Part shown: one piece after another, positions 18,747 through 27,180 of the stretch | Layout: each line of letters starts with the position of its first letter | Position numbering within the stretch: position 1 is the stretch's first letter | From: Asticcacaulis currens | GTDB lineage: Bacteria > Pseudomonadota > Alphaproteobacteria > Caulobacterales > Caulobacteraceae | DNA: 64,000 nt | Assembly (NCBI RefSeq): GCF_028550395.1 | Contig: NZ_JAQQKW010000014.1 | Location: 1 to 64,000, forward strand | Reading direction: 5' to 3' | Made by a program: the position numbers and the translations under genes | Notes under the pieces: generated by a model | The model's database searches: none | What the model was told of the DNA's origin: nothing | The model's input: only the letters and a program-made list of their open reading frames with translations

Positions 18747-20180
18747 ATGGATTTGACATCGGCTCTTCATCTGGCCCTTCCGGAACTGATACTGGCGGTT
18801 TCCGTTCTCGGCATCCTCGTTTACGGCGCGCTGCGCGGTGACAAGGCGGCAGGCTCGGTCGCGGCACTGTGCGGTGCGGCCCTGATCGCGGCGGCCTTTG
18901 CCGCGGCCTTTAACGGTCACGGCAAGGTCTTCAACGGGTCCTTCATCGCCGACGGCGTGGCCAATTTTGCCAAGACCTTCATCTACATAGCCTCGGCTCT
19001 GGTTGTGGTGCTGGCGCGCGGCTATTTCGAGCGTCAGAACAATAACCGCTTCGAATTTCCGATCCTCGTCACCCTGTCGGCCATCGGCATGAGCATGATG
19101 GTGTCGGCGGGCGACCTGATTGCCCTCTATATCGGCCTCGAACTGAATTCGCTGGCGGCTTATGTCATGGCGGCTTTCCGCCGCGACGACGCCAAGGGCT
19201 CGGAAGCCGGCCTTAAGTATTTTGTGCTGGGGTCGCTGTCGTCGGGTCTGCTGCTTTACGGCATCTCGCTGGTCTATGGCTTTGCCGGCTCGATGAATTT
19301 CGACGCCATTGCCGCCTCGGCGCAGGCCAATATGCAGGTCGGTCTGATCTTCGGTCTGGTTTTCGTTATTGCCGGTCTGGCCTTCAAGGTCTCCGCTGCG
19401 CCGTTCCATATGTGGACGCCCGACGTTTATGAAGGTGCGCCGACTCCGGTCGTAGCCCTGTTCGCCGGCGCTCCGAAGTTTGCGGCTCTGGTGCTGCTGG
19501 CGCGCGTCCTCAACGACGCCTTTGCCGGCCTGCACGATCAGTGGGCGCAGGTGCTGCTCGCCATCGCCACCCTGTCATTCCTGATCGGTGGCCTCGGCGG
19601 CCTGATGCAAAAGGACTTCAAGCGCCTGCTGGCCTATTCGTCGATTGCCAATATGGGATACGCCATGCTGGCCCTGGCGGCCGGTACGGACAAGGGAGTC
19701 ATGGCACTGCTGCTGTTCTCGGTCCTGTACATGGTCGATACGCTGGGCCTGTTCTCGGCGCAGATCGCCCTGTCGCGCAAGGGCATTGCGGTCAGCAAGA
19801 TCGACGACCTGTCGGGTCTGTCCAAGGTCGATATGAAGCTGACCATCGCCATCACGGTGCTGGCTCTGTCGGTGCTGGGGATGCCGCCCTTCTCCGGCTT
19901 CTGGGGCAAGTTCTTCGTCTTCGGTGCCGCCCTCGAAGCCGGTTACTGGGGCTTCGCCGTGGCCGGTCTGGTGGCTTCGGTTATCGCCGCCTTCTATTAC
20001 CTGCGCATCATCAAGGTGATGTGGTTCGATGGGGATAAGGGCGAGCTGGACAAGGCCCCGTTCGAAGCCAAGTGGATTGCCTATGCGGCCGCCGCCTTTG
20101 CCTTCCCGATCGCGGCCTTCGCTCTGTCCGGCCTCTATCCGCTGGCGGAAACGGCGGTCAAGAGCTTCGGCCTGAACTAA
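18747..20180 (+). CDS. nuoN: NADH-quinone oxidoreductase subunit N
   Basis: A 477-residue antiporter-like membrane subunit (ND2 homologue), the last gene of the nuo operon. Landmarks are YIGLELNSLAAYVMAAFRRD (channel Glu), FKVSAAPFHMWTPDVYEGAP, and KRLLAYSSIANMGYAM. The ribosome binding site is GGAGCG before the ATG. A strong rho-independent terminator lies 30 bases past the stop, ending the 15.5-kb operon. Confidence 0.97.
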   Translation: MDLTSALHLALPELILAVSVLGILVYGALRGDKAAGSVAALCGAALIAAAFAAAFNGHGKVFNGSFIADGVANFAKTFIYIASALVVVLARGYFERQNNNRFEFPILVTLSAIGMSMMVSAGDLIALYIGLELNSLAAYVMAAFRRDDAKGSEAGLKYFVLGSLSSGLLLYGISLVYGFAGSMNFDAIAASAQANMQVGLIFGLVFVIAGLAFKVSAAPFHMWTPDVYEGAPTPVVALFAGAPKFAALVLLARVLNDAFAGLHDQWAQVLLAIATLSFLIGGLGGLMQKDFKRLLAYSSIANMGYAMLALAAGTDKGVMALLLFSVLYMVDTLGLFSAQIALSRKGIAVSKIDDLSGLSKVDMKLTIAITVLALSVLGMPPFSGFWGKFFVFGAALEAGYWGFAVAGLVASVIAAFYYLRIIKVMWFDGDKGELDKAPFEAKWIAYAAAAFAFPIAAFALSGLYPLAETAVKSFGLN

Positions 20181-20210
20181 CGCACTGTTGACGTAGCCTG
20201 ATTTATGGGG

Positions 20211-20242
20211 TGCAGGGGTTTGTAACCCCTGCATCTTTTTTT
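20211..20242 (+). terminator. Rho-independent terminator at the end of the nuo operon
   Basis: A perfect 10-bp stem TGCAGGGGTT / AACCCCTGCA (20211-20220 and 20224-20233) with loop TGT is followed by TCTTTTTTT. Its stem shares the TGGGGTGCAGGGG core with the dispersed hairpins at 23427-23459 and 34881-34913. Its T tract ends three bases before the birA ATG. Confidence 0.9.
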
Positions 20243-20245
20243 CAT

Positions 20246-20974
20246 ATGACACCTGTTGATCTGTTTGAAACCCTGACATCTACCCAGACTGAAGCCCTGA
20301 ACCGGCTGCGGGCGGGAGATTGCGGCCCGCGCTGGATCCGCGCAGAGCGGCAAACGGCCGGGCAGGGGCGCATGGGGCGTCAGTGGGAAGGGCCGTCGGG
20401 CAATCTGATGGCCTCGTGGTATGGGGTGCTGCCGGTCGAGATGCGCCGCGTGACGCAACTGTCCTTCGTGGCGGCGCTGGCGGTGACCGAAGCGATCCGT
20501 CCCTTGCTTCGCGTGCCCGACCCGCTGAAGATCAAATGGCCGAACGACGTGCTGTACGAGGGTCACAAGCTGTGCGGCATACTGGCCCAAAGCGAAACGC
20601 TTGAAACAGGGCTGGGTGTGGTCATCGGCATCGGCATCAATATCGCCGAAGCGCCGCAGGGGCTGAGCTATGGCCCGGCGGCGCTCAACGCGTTGGCGGC
20701 GCAACCGCAAACCGTCGAAAGCGTCCTCGAAGCCCTCGATGCCGCCCTGACACGGCGTCTGGACGACTGGCTTACGCATGGCTTTGAAGCCACAGCCGCG
20801 CAGTGGTGGGATCAGGCCTATGGCCGCGACCGCCTCTGTCTGATAGAGCAACACCCTCAGGCCCGGACGGGAACGATTCTTGGCCTTGATGACTATGGCG
20901 CGCTGCGCGTCAGAGACCCGGACGGCACGATCCACGTGATCGCCAGCGGGTCCGTTTCGTATCCGGAGGCCTGA
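20246..20974 (+). CDS. birA: Biotin--[acetyl-CoA-carboxylase] ligase
   Basis: A 242-residue monofunctional biotin protein ligase that makes biotinyl-AMP and attaches biotin to the carboxyl-carrier subunit of acetyl-CoA carboxylase. The biotin/ATP site is seen as [20 protein letters not shown], the lysine motif as [19 protein letters not shown], and [13 protein letters not shown] closes the pocket. It has no N-terminal helix-turn-helix, so it should not act as the biotin-operon repressor. I start it at the ATG after the terminator; an upstream start at 20210 would be inside the hairpin. The stop overlaps the coaX ATG (TGATG). Confidence 0.93.
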   Translation: MTPVDLFETLTSTQTEALNRLRAGDCGPRWIRAERQTAGQGRMGRQWEGPSGNLMASWYGVLPVEMRRVTQLSFVAALAVTEAIRPLLRVPDPLKIKWPNDVLYEGHKLCGILAQSETLETGLGVVIGIGINIAEAPQGLSYGPAALNALAAQPQTVESVLEALDAALTRRLDDWLTHGFEATAAQWWDQAYGRDRLCLIEQHPQARTGTILGLDDYGALRVRDPDGTIHVIASGSVSYPEA

Positions 20975-21759
20975 TGCTGCTCGCCATCGAACAGGGCAAT
21001 ACCAATACGTTGTTCGCCGTGCACGATGGCGAAGGCTGGCGCGCGCAGTGGCGCACGGCCACCGAATCGACGCGCACCGCTGACGAATACGCCGTCTGGC
21101 TCTATCAGCTCCTTCAGATGAACGGCCTCGATTTCAATCAGATCGAAGACTGCATCATTTCCTCCGTCGTGCCTCAGTCGCTGTTCAACCTGCGCAAGCT
21201 GGCCCAACGCTATTTCAACAAGACGCCCTACGTTATCGGTGACAATACGCACATCGGCATCGAAGTCCGCATCGACAAGCCGTCAGAAGCCGGGGCGGAC
21301 CGTCTGGTCAATACGGTGGGCGCGTGGATCAAATACGGCGGGCCGCTTATCGTCATTGACTCCGGCACTGCCACCACCTTCGATGTAGTGGCCGCCGACG
21401 GCGCGCTAGAAGGGACGGCGATTGCGCCGGGCATCAACCTCTCAGTTCAGGCCCTGCATTCGGCGGCGGCCAAGCTGCCGCGCATTGCGATCGAGCGCCC
21501 CGCGCACTATATCGGCAAGGACACGGTCAGCGCCATGCAATCGGGCATATTCTGGGGCTATATGGGCCTTATCGAATATCTGACCGACAAGATTCAGGCC
21601 GAATACGGTCAACCCATGACGGTCGTGGCGACCGGCGGCGTGGCGTCGCTGTTCGAAGGCGCGACCGACCGCATCCATCATTTCGATCCCGATCTTACGC
21701 TGCGGGGTCTGCTCGAAATCTATCAGCGTACCCTCTCTAACCAAAAGAAAAATGAGTAA
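20974..21759 (+). CDS. coaX: Type III pantothenate kinase
   Basis: A 261-residue enzyme for the first step of coenzyme A synthesis, pantothenate to 4'-phosphopantothenate. It belongs to the ASKHA fold. The N-terminal phosphate motif is [19 protein letters not shown], with Glu where many CoaX have Asp. The pantothenate/dimer motifs are [12 protein letters not shown] and [13 protein letters not shown], and the C-terminal [10 protein letters not shown] is present. It overlaps birA upstream and rnj downstream, so the three are one translation-coupled unit. Confidence 0.94.
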   Translation: MLLAIEQGNTNTLFAVHDGEGWRAQWRTATESTRTADEYAVWLYQLLQMNGLDFNQIEDCIISSVVPQSLFNLRKLAQRYFNKTPYVIGDNTHIGIEVRIDKPSEAGADRLVNTVGAWIKYGGPLIVIDSGTATTFDVVAADGALEGTAIAPGINLSVQALHSAAAKLPRIAIERPAHYIGKDTVSAMQSGIFWGYMGLIEYLTDKIQAEYGQPMTVVATGGVASLFEGATDRIHHFDPDLTLRGLLEIYQRTLSNQKKNE

Positions 21760-23419
21760 AAACAAAGACGAACTGGTGTTTCTGCCGCTGGGCGGCTCAA
21801 ACGAAATCGGTATGAACCTCAATGCTTACGGCTTCGGGCCGGAGCATGACCGTAAATGGATTCTGGTCGATGTAGGCGTCACCTTCGGCGACCTGACCAC
21901 GCCGGGCATAGAAGTCATCGTGCCTGACCCCAAATTCCTCGAAGGTGAGGAGATTCTGGGTGTCATCCTGACCCACGCCCACGAAGACCATATCGGGGCG
22001 CTGGGCTGGCTGTGGGACCGCATCAAGGCGCCGCTCTATGCCACGCCCTTCACCGCCTTTCTCATCCGCGAAAAGCTGCGCGAAGCGGGGGTCGAAGACT
22101 TCGATCTGACCGAGGTGCCGCTGGGTGGCAAGGTGCATCTGGGTCCGTTTGAAATCGACTATATCACCATCACTCACTCGATCCCGGAACCCAACGGCCT
22201 GTCGATTAAAACACCGCTGGGGACCGTTTTGCACACCGGCGACTGGAAGATCGACCCGGACCCCATTACCGGTAAACCCACCGACATCAGCCGCATTGTC
22301 GCGCTCGGCGATGAGGGCGTGCTGGCCATGGTCTGCGACTCAACCAATGTGTTCGTGGACGGGCAGGCGGGCTCCGAAGCCGATGTGAAGGTGGCGCTTG
22401 AGGCGGTGATCCGTACACTGAAAGGTCGCGTCGCCGTGGCCTGCTTCGCCTCGAACGTCGCCCGCATGGACAGCGTCATTCGCGCTGCCGAAGCGTGTGG
22501 GCGCTCGGTCTGCCTCGTCGGGCGCTCCATGCACCGCATGGCGGCTGCTGCGAAATTCGTGGGCCTGATGAAGGGCGTGCAGGAATTCGTCTCCGAAGCC
22601 GAAGCCGCCAAGATGAAGGACACCGACGTCCTTTATCTGTGTACGGGCTCTCAGGGCGAGCCGCGCGCCGCCCTGTCGCGCATTGCCGACGGCAACCACC
22701 CGCTGGTGCGTCTGGGGGCCGGGGATTCCTGCGTCTTCTCGTCCCGTGTCATTCCGGGCAACGAAATCGCTATCCGCAGCCTGCAAAACCGTCTGTCGGA
22801 CCTCGGTGTCGAAATCCATACCGAAAAGGATCACCCCGGGATCCACGTCTCCGGCCACCCCTGCCGCGATGAACTGAAGCAAATGTACGCCTGGGCGCGC
22901 CCGAAAATCGCCATTCCGACGCATGGGGAACGCCGCCATCTGCAAAAGCACGCCGCTCTGGCCGCCGAAATCGGCATCCCGGAACAGGTCGTCCTGCGCA
23001 ATGGCGATATGGTCCGCCTCGCGCCCGGTAAGCCCGAAATCATCGACGAAGTGCCGTCCGGCCGCCTGTTTGTCGATGGTGGGATGCTGGTCCCCGAAGC
23101 CTCCGAAGCCCTGCGCGAACGTCGCCACGCCGCCCACAACGGCATGTTATTCGTCTCCTTCGCCCTCAACAGCAAAAACCAGCTCGCTTCCTATGTCGAG
23201 GTGCGGGGTCTGGGCCTCGCCTTTGAGGACGAGGACAGCATCTCCGATCAGCTCGAAAAGCTGTGTGATATGGCTGAAAAGGCTGTGCAGAAGCTATCGC
23301 GCGAAGAACGGGACGACGATCAGACCGTCGAAACCGCTGTGGCGCGCGTGCTCAAGAAGGCCGCTCAGAATACCTGGGGCCGCAGACCGATCGTCGAAAC
23401 GATTATTCTGAGGTTGTAA
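21752..23419 (+). CDS. rnj: Ribonuclease J
   Basis: A 555-residue metallo-beta-lactamase/beta-CASP nuclease with 5'-3' exo- and endonuclease activity in RNA decay and rRNA maturation. The zinc motif HAHEDH is at residues 75-80. HTGDWKID supplies a further metal ligand, and CDSTNV and THGERRH are typical of the family. A C-terminal domain (residues ~460-555) is complete. The ATG overlaps the coaX stop by eight bases, and the birA-coaX-rnj order after nuoN is, from memory, common in alphaproteobacteria. Confidence 0.95.
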   Translation: MSKNKDELVFLPLGGSNEIGMNLNAYGFGPEHDRKWILVDVGVTFGDLTTPGIEVIVPDPKFLEGEEILGVILTHAHEDHIGALGWLWDRIKAPLYATPFTAFLIREKLREAGVEDFDLTEVPLGGKVHLGPFEIDYITITHSIPEPNGLSIKTPLGTVLHTGDWKIDPDPITGKPTDISRIVALGDEGVLAMVCDSTNVFVDGQAGSEADVKVALEAVIRTLKGRVAVACFASNVARMDSVIRAAEACGRSVCLVGRSMHRMAAAAKFVGLMKGVQEFVSEAEAAKMKDTDVLYLCTGSQGEPRAALSRIADGNHPLVRLGAGDSCVFSSRVIPGNEIAIRSLQNRLSDLGVEIHTEKDHPGIHVSGHPCRDELKQMYAWARPKIAIPTHGERRHLQKHAALAAEIGIPEQVVLRNGDMVRLAPGKPEIIDEVPSGRLFVDGGMLVPEASEALRERRHAAHNGMLFVSFALNSKNQLASYVEVRGLGLAFEDEDSISDQLEKLCDMAEKAVQKLSREERDDDQTVETAVARVLKKAAQNTWGRRPIVETIILRL

Positions 23420-23426
23420 GGGTTTA

Positions 23427-23545
23427 AAAGACGCAGGGGCCACAGGCCCCTGCACCCCATATCGGGTTCGCACCCCCAAGACTCCGGCGTTATCAGACTT
23501 CCGGTTTTGGGGTGTGGGGCCTGCGGCCCCACGATCTTGCGTCTT
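23427..23545. repeat. Mirrored hairpin repeat between convergent rnj and phaC
   Basis: The left unit (23427-23459) holds GCAGGGGCC-ACA-GGCCCCTGC and ends in ACCCCA. The right unit (23508-23545) starts TGGGGTGTGGGGCC-TGC-GGCCCCAC and ends in GCGTCTT. The two units are inverted relative to each other across about 50 bases. The left unit recurs exactly (33 bases) at 34881-34913. Lying between convergent stops, the pair probably acts as a bidirectional terminator. Confidence 0.75.
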
Positions 23546-23549
23546 CTTC

Positions 23550-25592
23550 TTACGATTTTACCAGAACATACGAACCCGGTGCATCCATATCGGGTTTGAA
23601 CTTACCCTTGGACGGGTCACGCGCCGGGACCATCGGGCCGGACTTATCGTGCAACCATTGGGCCCAATAGTCCCACCACGACCCCTTATGCTCGACGGCG
23701 TCCTTTTGCCAGGCCTCAAGAGTCTCCGGTAAGCCCCTGGCATTGCTCAACTCGTTGATCCAGTGTTGGTACTTCTGGGCCGCAGGCGGGTTGACGACGC
23801 CGGCGATATGGCCGGAGCCGGCCATGACGAAGGTCACCGGGCCCCCGAACAGTCGCGCCGATTTGAACACCGAGCCCGGCGGGGCGATATGGTCTTCGCG
23901 GCCAGACTGCTCAAAGACGGGGATTTTGACGTTTTTGAGGTCGATGGGCACGCCCGCAATGGTGAGCTTGCCCTGAGACAGGGCGTTTTCGTGATAGAAT
24001 TTACGCAGGTAGTACATGTGCAACGCCTTGGGCATGCGCGTCTGGTCGGCATTCCAGCACAGAAGGTCGAAGGCGGTCAGGTCCTTACCCATCAGGTAGT
24101 TATTGACGAAGAAGGACCAGACGAGATCGTTGGCGCGTAAGGCGTTGAACGTATCCGCCATGGCGGCACCGGGCAGAACGCCCCCGGCGGCGTCCATCTG
24201 GCGCTCCAGCTCTTTCAGCCAGGCTTCATTGGTGAACAGGAGCAGGTCGCCGGCTTCGGAGAAATCGTGCTGGGCGGTAAAGAAGGTGGCCGAAGAGACG
24301 CTGTCGTCACCCTTGGCCGCCATGTGGGCCAGAGCGACGCCCAGCAGCGTGCCGCCGATGCAGTAGCCGACGGTATTGACCTTGGGCGAACCCGTCTGTT
24401 CACGGACTAATGATACGGCCTTGTAGATGCCGCCGAACATATAGTCTTCAAAGGTGACGTCTTTGAGGTCTGCGTCCGGATTGACCCACGACACGACAAA
24501 AACCGAAAAGCCCTGATCCGTCAGCCACTTAATCAGGGAGTTCTTCGATTGCAGATCGAGAATATAGTATTTGTTGATCCATGGCGGGAAGATGAGCAAT
24601 GGCGTTTCGCGCACTTCGTCCGTAGTCGGATTATATTGCAGCAGTTCGAACAAGGGCCCGCGCCACACCACCTTGCCCGGCGTGGTGGCGACGTTTTCGC
24701 CGACCTTGAAATGGGCATAATCGGCCTGAGAAATCTTCAGCTTGCCATCACCGCGGGCCAGATCGTCGGCGAATTTCTGCATCCCCTTGACCAGGCTTTC
24801 GCCCTTGGAGGTGAGCAGCGTATCGAGAGCCGCCGGGTTGGACATCAGGAAGTTAGAAGGCGAAAAGGCGTCTGTGACCAGCTTGGTGAAAAACTCGGCC
24901 CGGCGCTTATGCAGCGGATCGACGTCGTCGACAGAGGACACGAGGTTGTTGAGCCAGGTCGAGGACAGAAGATACGACTTGCGCATCATGTCGAAGACAA
25001 GGTTTTGCTGCCAGCGCGGATCGGAGAACCGCTTGTCCTTGGGCGTGGTGTCGGCTTCGCTTTCGACGCCCAGCGACCGGCGGGTCATTTCGGCCCACAG
25101 CGACATGTAGCCGGTCATCAGGTCGGTCTGGGCTTCGATGACCTTTTCCGGATTCTGAGCCAGTGAGGTCATGACGCTGGTCATGGCAGGGGCGACCTGA
25201 AACGGGTCGCCGTTCGGGGCACCGTTAAAATCCGGCTGTTTCAACACCGCGCTGGCGAGAGCGGTCTGGGCTGTGATGGCCGCCTTGGCGAGATTGATCG
25301 ACAGGTCCTCGATGGCCTTCATCTGCTCGGCGTCGAAAGGGCCTTCAGGGGCTGGTTCAGAGGCCGCCGGGGCCTCGACGGCGGGCTTCGGCGGGGGCAG
25401 GGCCTCTTGTGGCGCAACCTTGGGCGCGGGGCGCGCCTTTGGGGCGGCCTTGCGCGGCGCTTTGGCCACCGGAGGGGCAGGGGCCGCGACCCCGGTTTCC
25501 GCGGCGACGACCTTTTTGGGCGCAGCGGCCTTACGGGTTTTGGCTTTGGAAACGGTTTGCCCGGTCGTTTTTTCGGTCGGTTTCTCTGTCAT
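23550..25592 (-). CDS. phaC: Class I poly(3-hydroxyalkanoate) synthase
   Basis: A 680-residue polymerase that joins (R)-3-hydroxyacyl-CoA into storage polyester on the granule surface. The alpha/beta-hydrolase triad can be read as C411 in GYCIGG, D567 in REDHIAPP and H595 in GSGHIAGVV. The N-terminal PhaC domain precedes it from about residue 110. The first ~80 residues are an added stretch rich in Ala, Pro and Lys, so the protein is longer than the usual ~590. I start at 25592, where GAGGG precedes the ATG; an upstream in-frame ATG at 25658 is less likely. No phaA/B or phasin gene is adjacent. Confidence 0.93.
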   Translation of the reverse strand: MTEKPTEKTTGQTVSKAKTRKAAAPKKVVAAETGVAAPAPPVAKAPRKAAPKARPAPKVAPQEALPPPKPAVEAPAASEPAPEGPFDAEQMKAIEDLSINLAKAAITAQTALASAVLKQPDFNGAPNGDPFQVAPAMTSVMTSLAQNPEKVIEAQTDLMTGYMSLWAEMTRRSLGVESEADTTPKDKRFSDPRWQQNLVFDMMRKSYLLSSTWLNNLVSSVDDVDPLHKRRAEFFTKLVTDAFSPSNFLMSNPAALDTLLTSKGESLVKGMQKFADDLARGDGKLKISQADYAHFKVGENVATTPGKVVWRGPLFELLQYNPTTDEVRETPLLIFPPWINKYYILDLQSKNSLIKWLTDQGFSVFVVSWVNPDADLKDVTFEDYMFGGIYKAVSLVREQTGSPKVNTVGYCIGGTLLGVALAHMAAKGDDSVSSATFFTAQHDFSEAGDLLLFTNEAWLKELERQMDAAGGVLPGAAMADTFNALRANDLVWSFFVNNYLMGKDLTAFDLLCWNADQTRMPKALHMYYLRKFYHENALSQGKLTIAGVPIDLKNVKIPVFEQSGREDHIAPPGSVFKSARLFGGPVTFVMAGSGHIAGVVNPPAAQKYQHWINELSNARGLPETLEAWQKDAVEHKGSWWDYWAQWLHDKSGPMVPARDPSKGKFKPDMDAPGSYVLVKS

Positions 25593-25783
25593 GGGGGCCC
25601 TCGGTGAGTCGCGTCCTTGGTGTTTTTCTAACGCGCTTCCTGAGCCTTTGCGCCACAATTTTCACTGTATAATGTGCAACATCGCGTTATGACGTGTTTT
25701 AGGGCTGTTCAGGTCGCCGAAAGTTTGCTTTTGATCAGCCCGGTTTTTCGACCCCCGGACGTCTTCGGTTGCGGAGTCTCATC

Positions 25784-26179
25784 ATGACCCAGCGGTCTGC
25801 GATCTACGCCCTCCTTCTGCCCTGTGCGATTATGGGGGTTTTCGCTGTGTCTACTTCGGCGCAGGACACCGCGTCACCGCGCACCTACGACAGCTTCCCA
25901 AAGTGGTCGGAGTTTCCGCCGCCGCCGAAGGACGTGCCGACCCCTGCACAGATCCGGCAGCAGGTCGTTGCCCTTAAGGCCACCGCCGAGCAGCTTCAGA
26001 AAACCGCCGATGCCTTGCCATGGGAACTGAAGGCCCCGGACGCCATGGCCGCCGCGGCCAATGCCCGGATCGACCCCGTTCTGGGGGCTCCGGTGCAAAC
26101 CGGTGTCGATAAGGTCGCCGTCGAAACTCTGGCCGCCCGTCTGAGGGCGCGGGCCGAACCGCCCCCCGTGGCGAAATAA
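25784..26179 (+). CDS. Small exported protein, function unknown
   Basis: A 131-residue protein with a signal peptide (hydrophobic core about residues 6-20, likely cleavage after STSAQ). The mature part begins with a Pro-rich stretch (PKWSEFPPPPKDVPTPAQ) and continues as probable helix with many Ala, Gln and Leu (RQQVVALKATAEQLQKTADA). It is probably periplasmic or lipid-free outer-membrane associated. I do not recognise a family. It sits 26 bases before glpX in the same direction and may be co-transcribed. The ATG at 25784 was preferred over a TTG at 25769. Confidence 0.7.
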   Translation: MTQRSAIYALLLPCAIMGVFAVSTSAQDTASPRTYDSFPKWSEFPPPPKDVPTPAQIRQQVVALKATAEQLQKTADALPWELKAPDAMAAAANARIDPVLGAPVQTGVDKVAVETLAARLRARAEPPPVAK

Positions 26180-26205
26180 AGAATAGAGAAAACAGGGAAT
26201 TGCGT

Positions 26206-27174
26206 ATGTCACAAACGGGTTTCGACCTGGGCCTCGACATTGTTCGGGTGGCCGAAGATGCCGCTATCGCCGCGCACGGCTGGATCGGCAAGGGCGATGA
26301 AAAGGCGGCGGATCAGGCGGCGGTGGACGCCATGCGTTCAGCGCTCAATGCTCTGGAAATGGATGGCCGCATCGTTATCGGCGAAGGCGAACGCGACGAC
26401 GCCCCCATGCTGTTTATCGGCGAAAACGTCGGTACGGGTAAAGGCCCGGCTATCGACATCGCGCTTGACCCGCTGGAAGGGACGACTCTGGCGGCCAAGG
26501 CCATGAACAACGCCCTGACCGTGGTCGCCTTTGCGCCGCGCGGCGGCCTGCTGCACGCACCCGACACCTATATGGACAAGATCGCCATCGGCCCCGGCTA
26601 TCCGGACGGTGTGGTCGATCTGGACGCTAGTCCGGAAGACAATGTGCGGGCCCTGGCCGCCGCCAAGGGCGTGGATGTGTCTGAAATCGTGGCCTGTGTG
26701 CTGGATCGTCCGCGCCATGACCGCATTATCGCCTCGCTGCGCAAGGCGGGGGCGCGCGTCCATCTGATCACCGACGGCGATGTTGCCGGCGTCTTTCACA
26801 CGGCGCAGCCGGAAACCGGCATCGACATCTATCTGGGTCTGGGCGGCGCACCGGAAGGCGTGCTCGCAGCGGCGGCGCTGAAATGCGTCGGCGGTCAGTT
26901 TCAGGGCCGTCTGGTCTTCCGTAATGATGATGAGCGTCAGCGGGCGCAGCGTCTGGGCCTGACCGATTACGACCGCAAATACAGTCTGAACGAACTGGTC
27001 TCGTCCGATGTCGTCTTTGTCGCCACGGGCGTCACGCCCGGCGCGTTGCTCGACGGGGTGCAGAAGGAAATGTCTGCCGACGGACAGGTTTTTATCAGTA
27101 CCGAAAGTCTGGTGATGATTTCGCGGACTCAGACTATCCGTAAGTTGTATATGCGTCGCCCCCTCCAATCGTGA
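26206..27174 (+). CDS. glpX: Fructose-1,6-bisphosphatase class II
   Basis: A 322-residue enzyme that hydrolyses fructose 1,6-bisphosphate in gluconeogenesis. In some bacteria it also acts on sedoheptulose 1,7-bisphosphate. Metal and phosphate motifs are visible: VIGEGERDDAPMLFIGE, DIALDPLEGTTLAAKAMNNA and HAPDTYMDKIAIGPG, followed by LITDGDVAGV and LGLGGAPEGVLAAAAL. The length matches the GlpX family. It lies seven bases before recJ, so glpX and recJ probably share a transcript. Confidence 0.95.
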   Translation: MSQTGFDLGLDIVRVAEDAAIAAHGWIGKGDEKAADQAAVDAMRSALNALEMDGRIVIGEGERDDAPMLFIGENVGTGKGPAIDIALDPLEGTTLAAKAMNNALTVVAFAPRGGLLHAPDTYMDKIAIGPGYPDGVVDLDASPEDNVRALAAAKGVDVSEIVACVLDRPRHDRIIASLRKAGARVHLITDGDVAGVFHTAQPETGIDIYLGLGGAPEGVLAAAALKCVGGQFQGRLVFRNDDERQRAQRLGLTDYDRKYSLNELVSSDVVFVATGVTPGALLDGVQKEMSADGQVFISTESLVMISRTQTIRKLYMRRPLQS

Positions 27175-27180
27175 GGTCTC

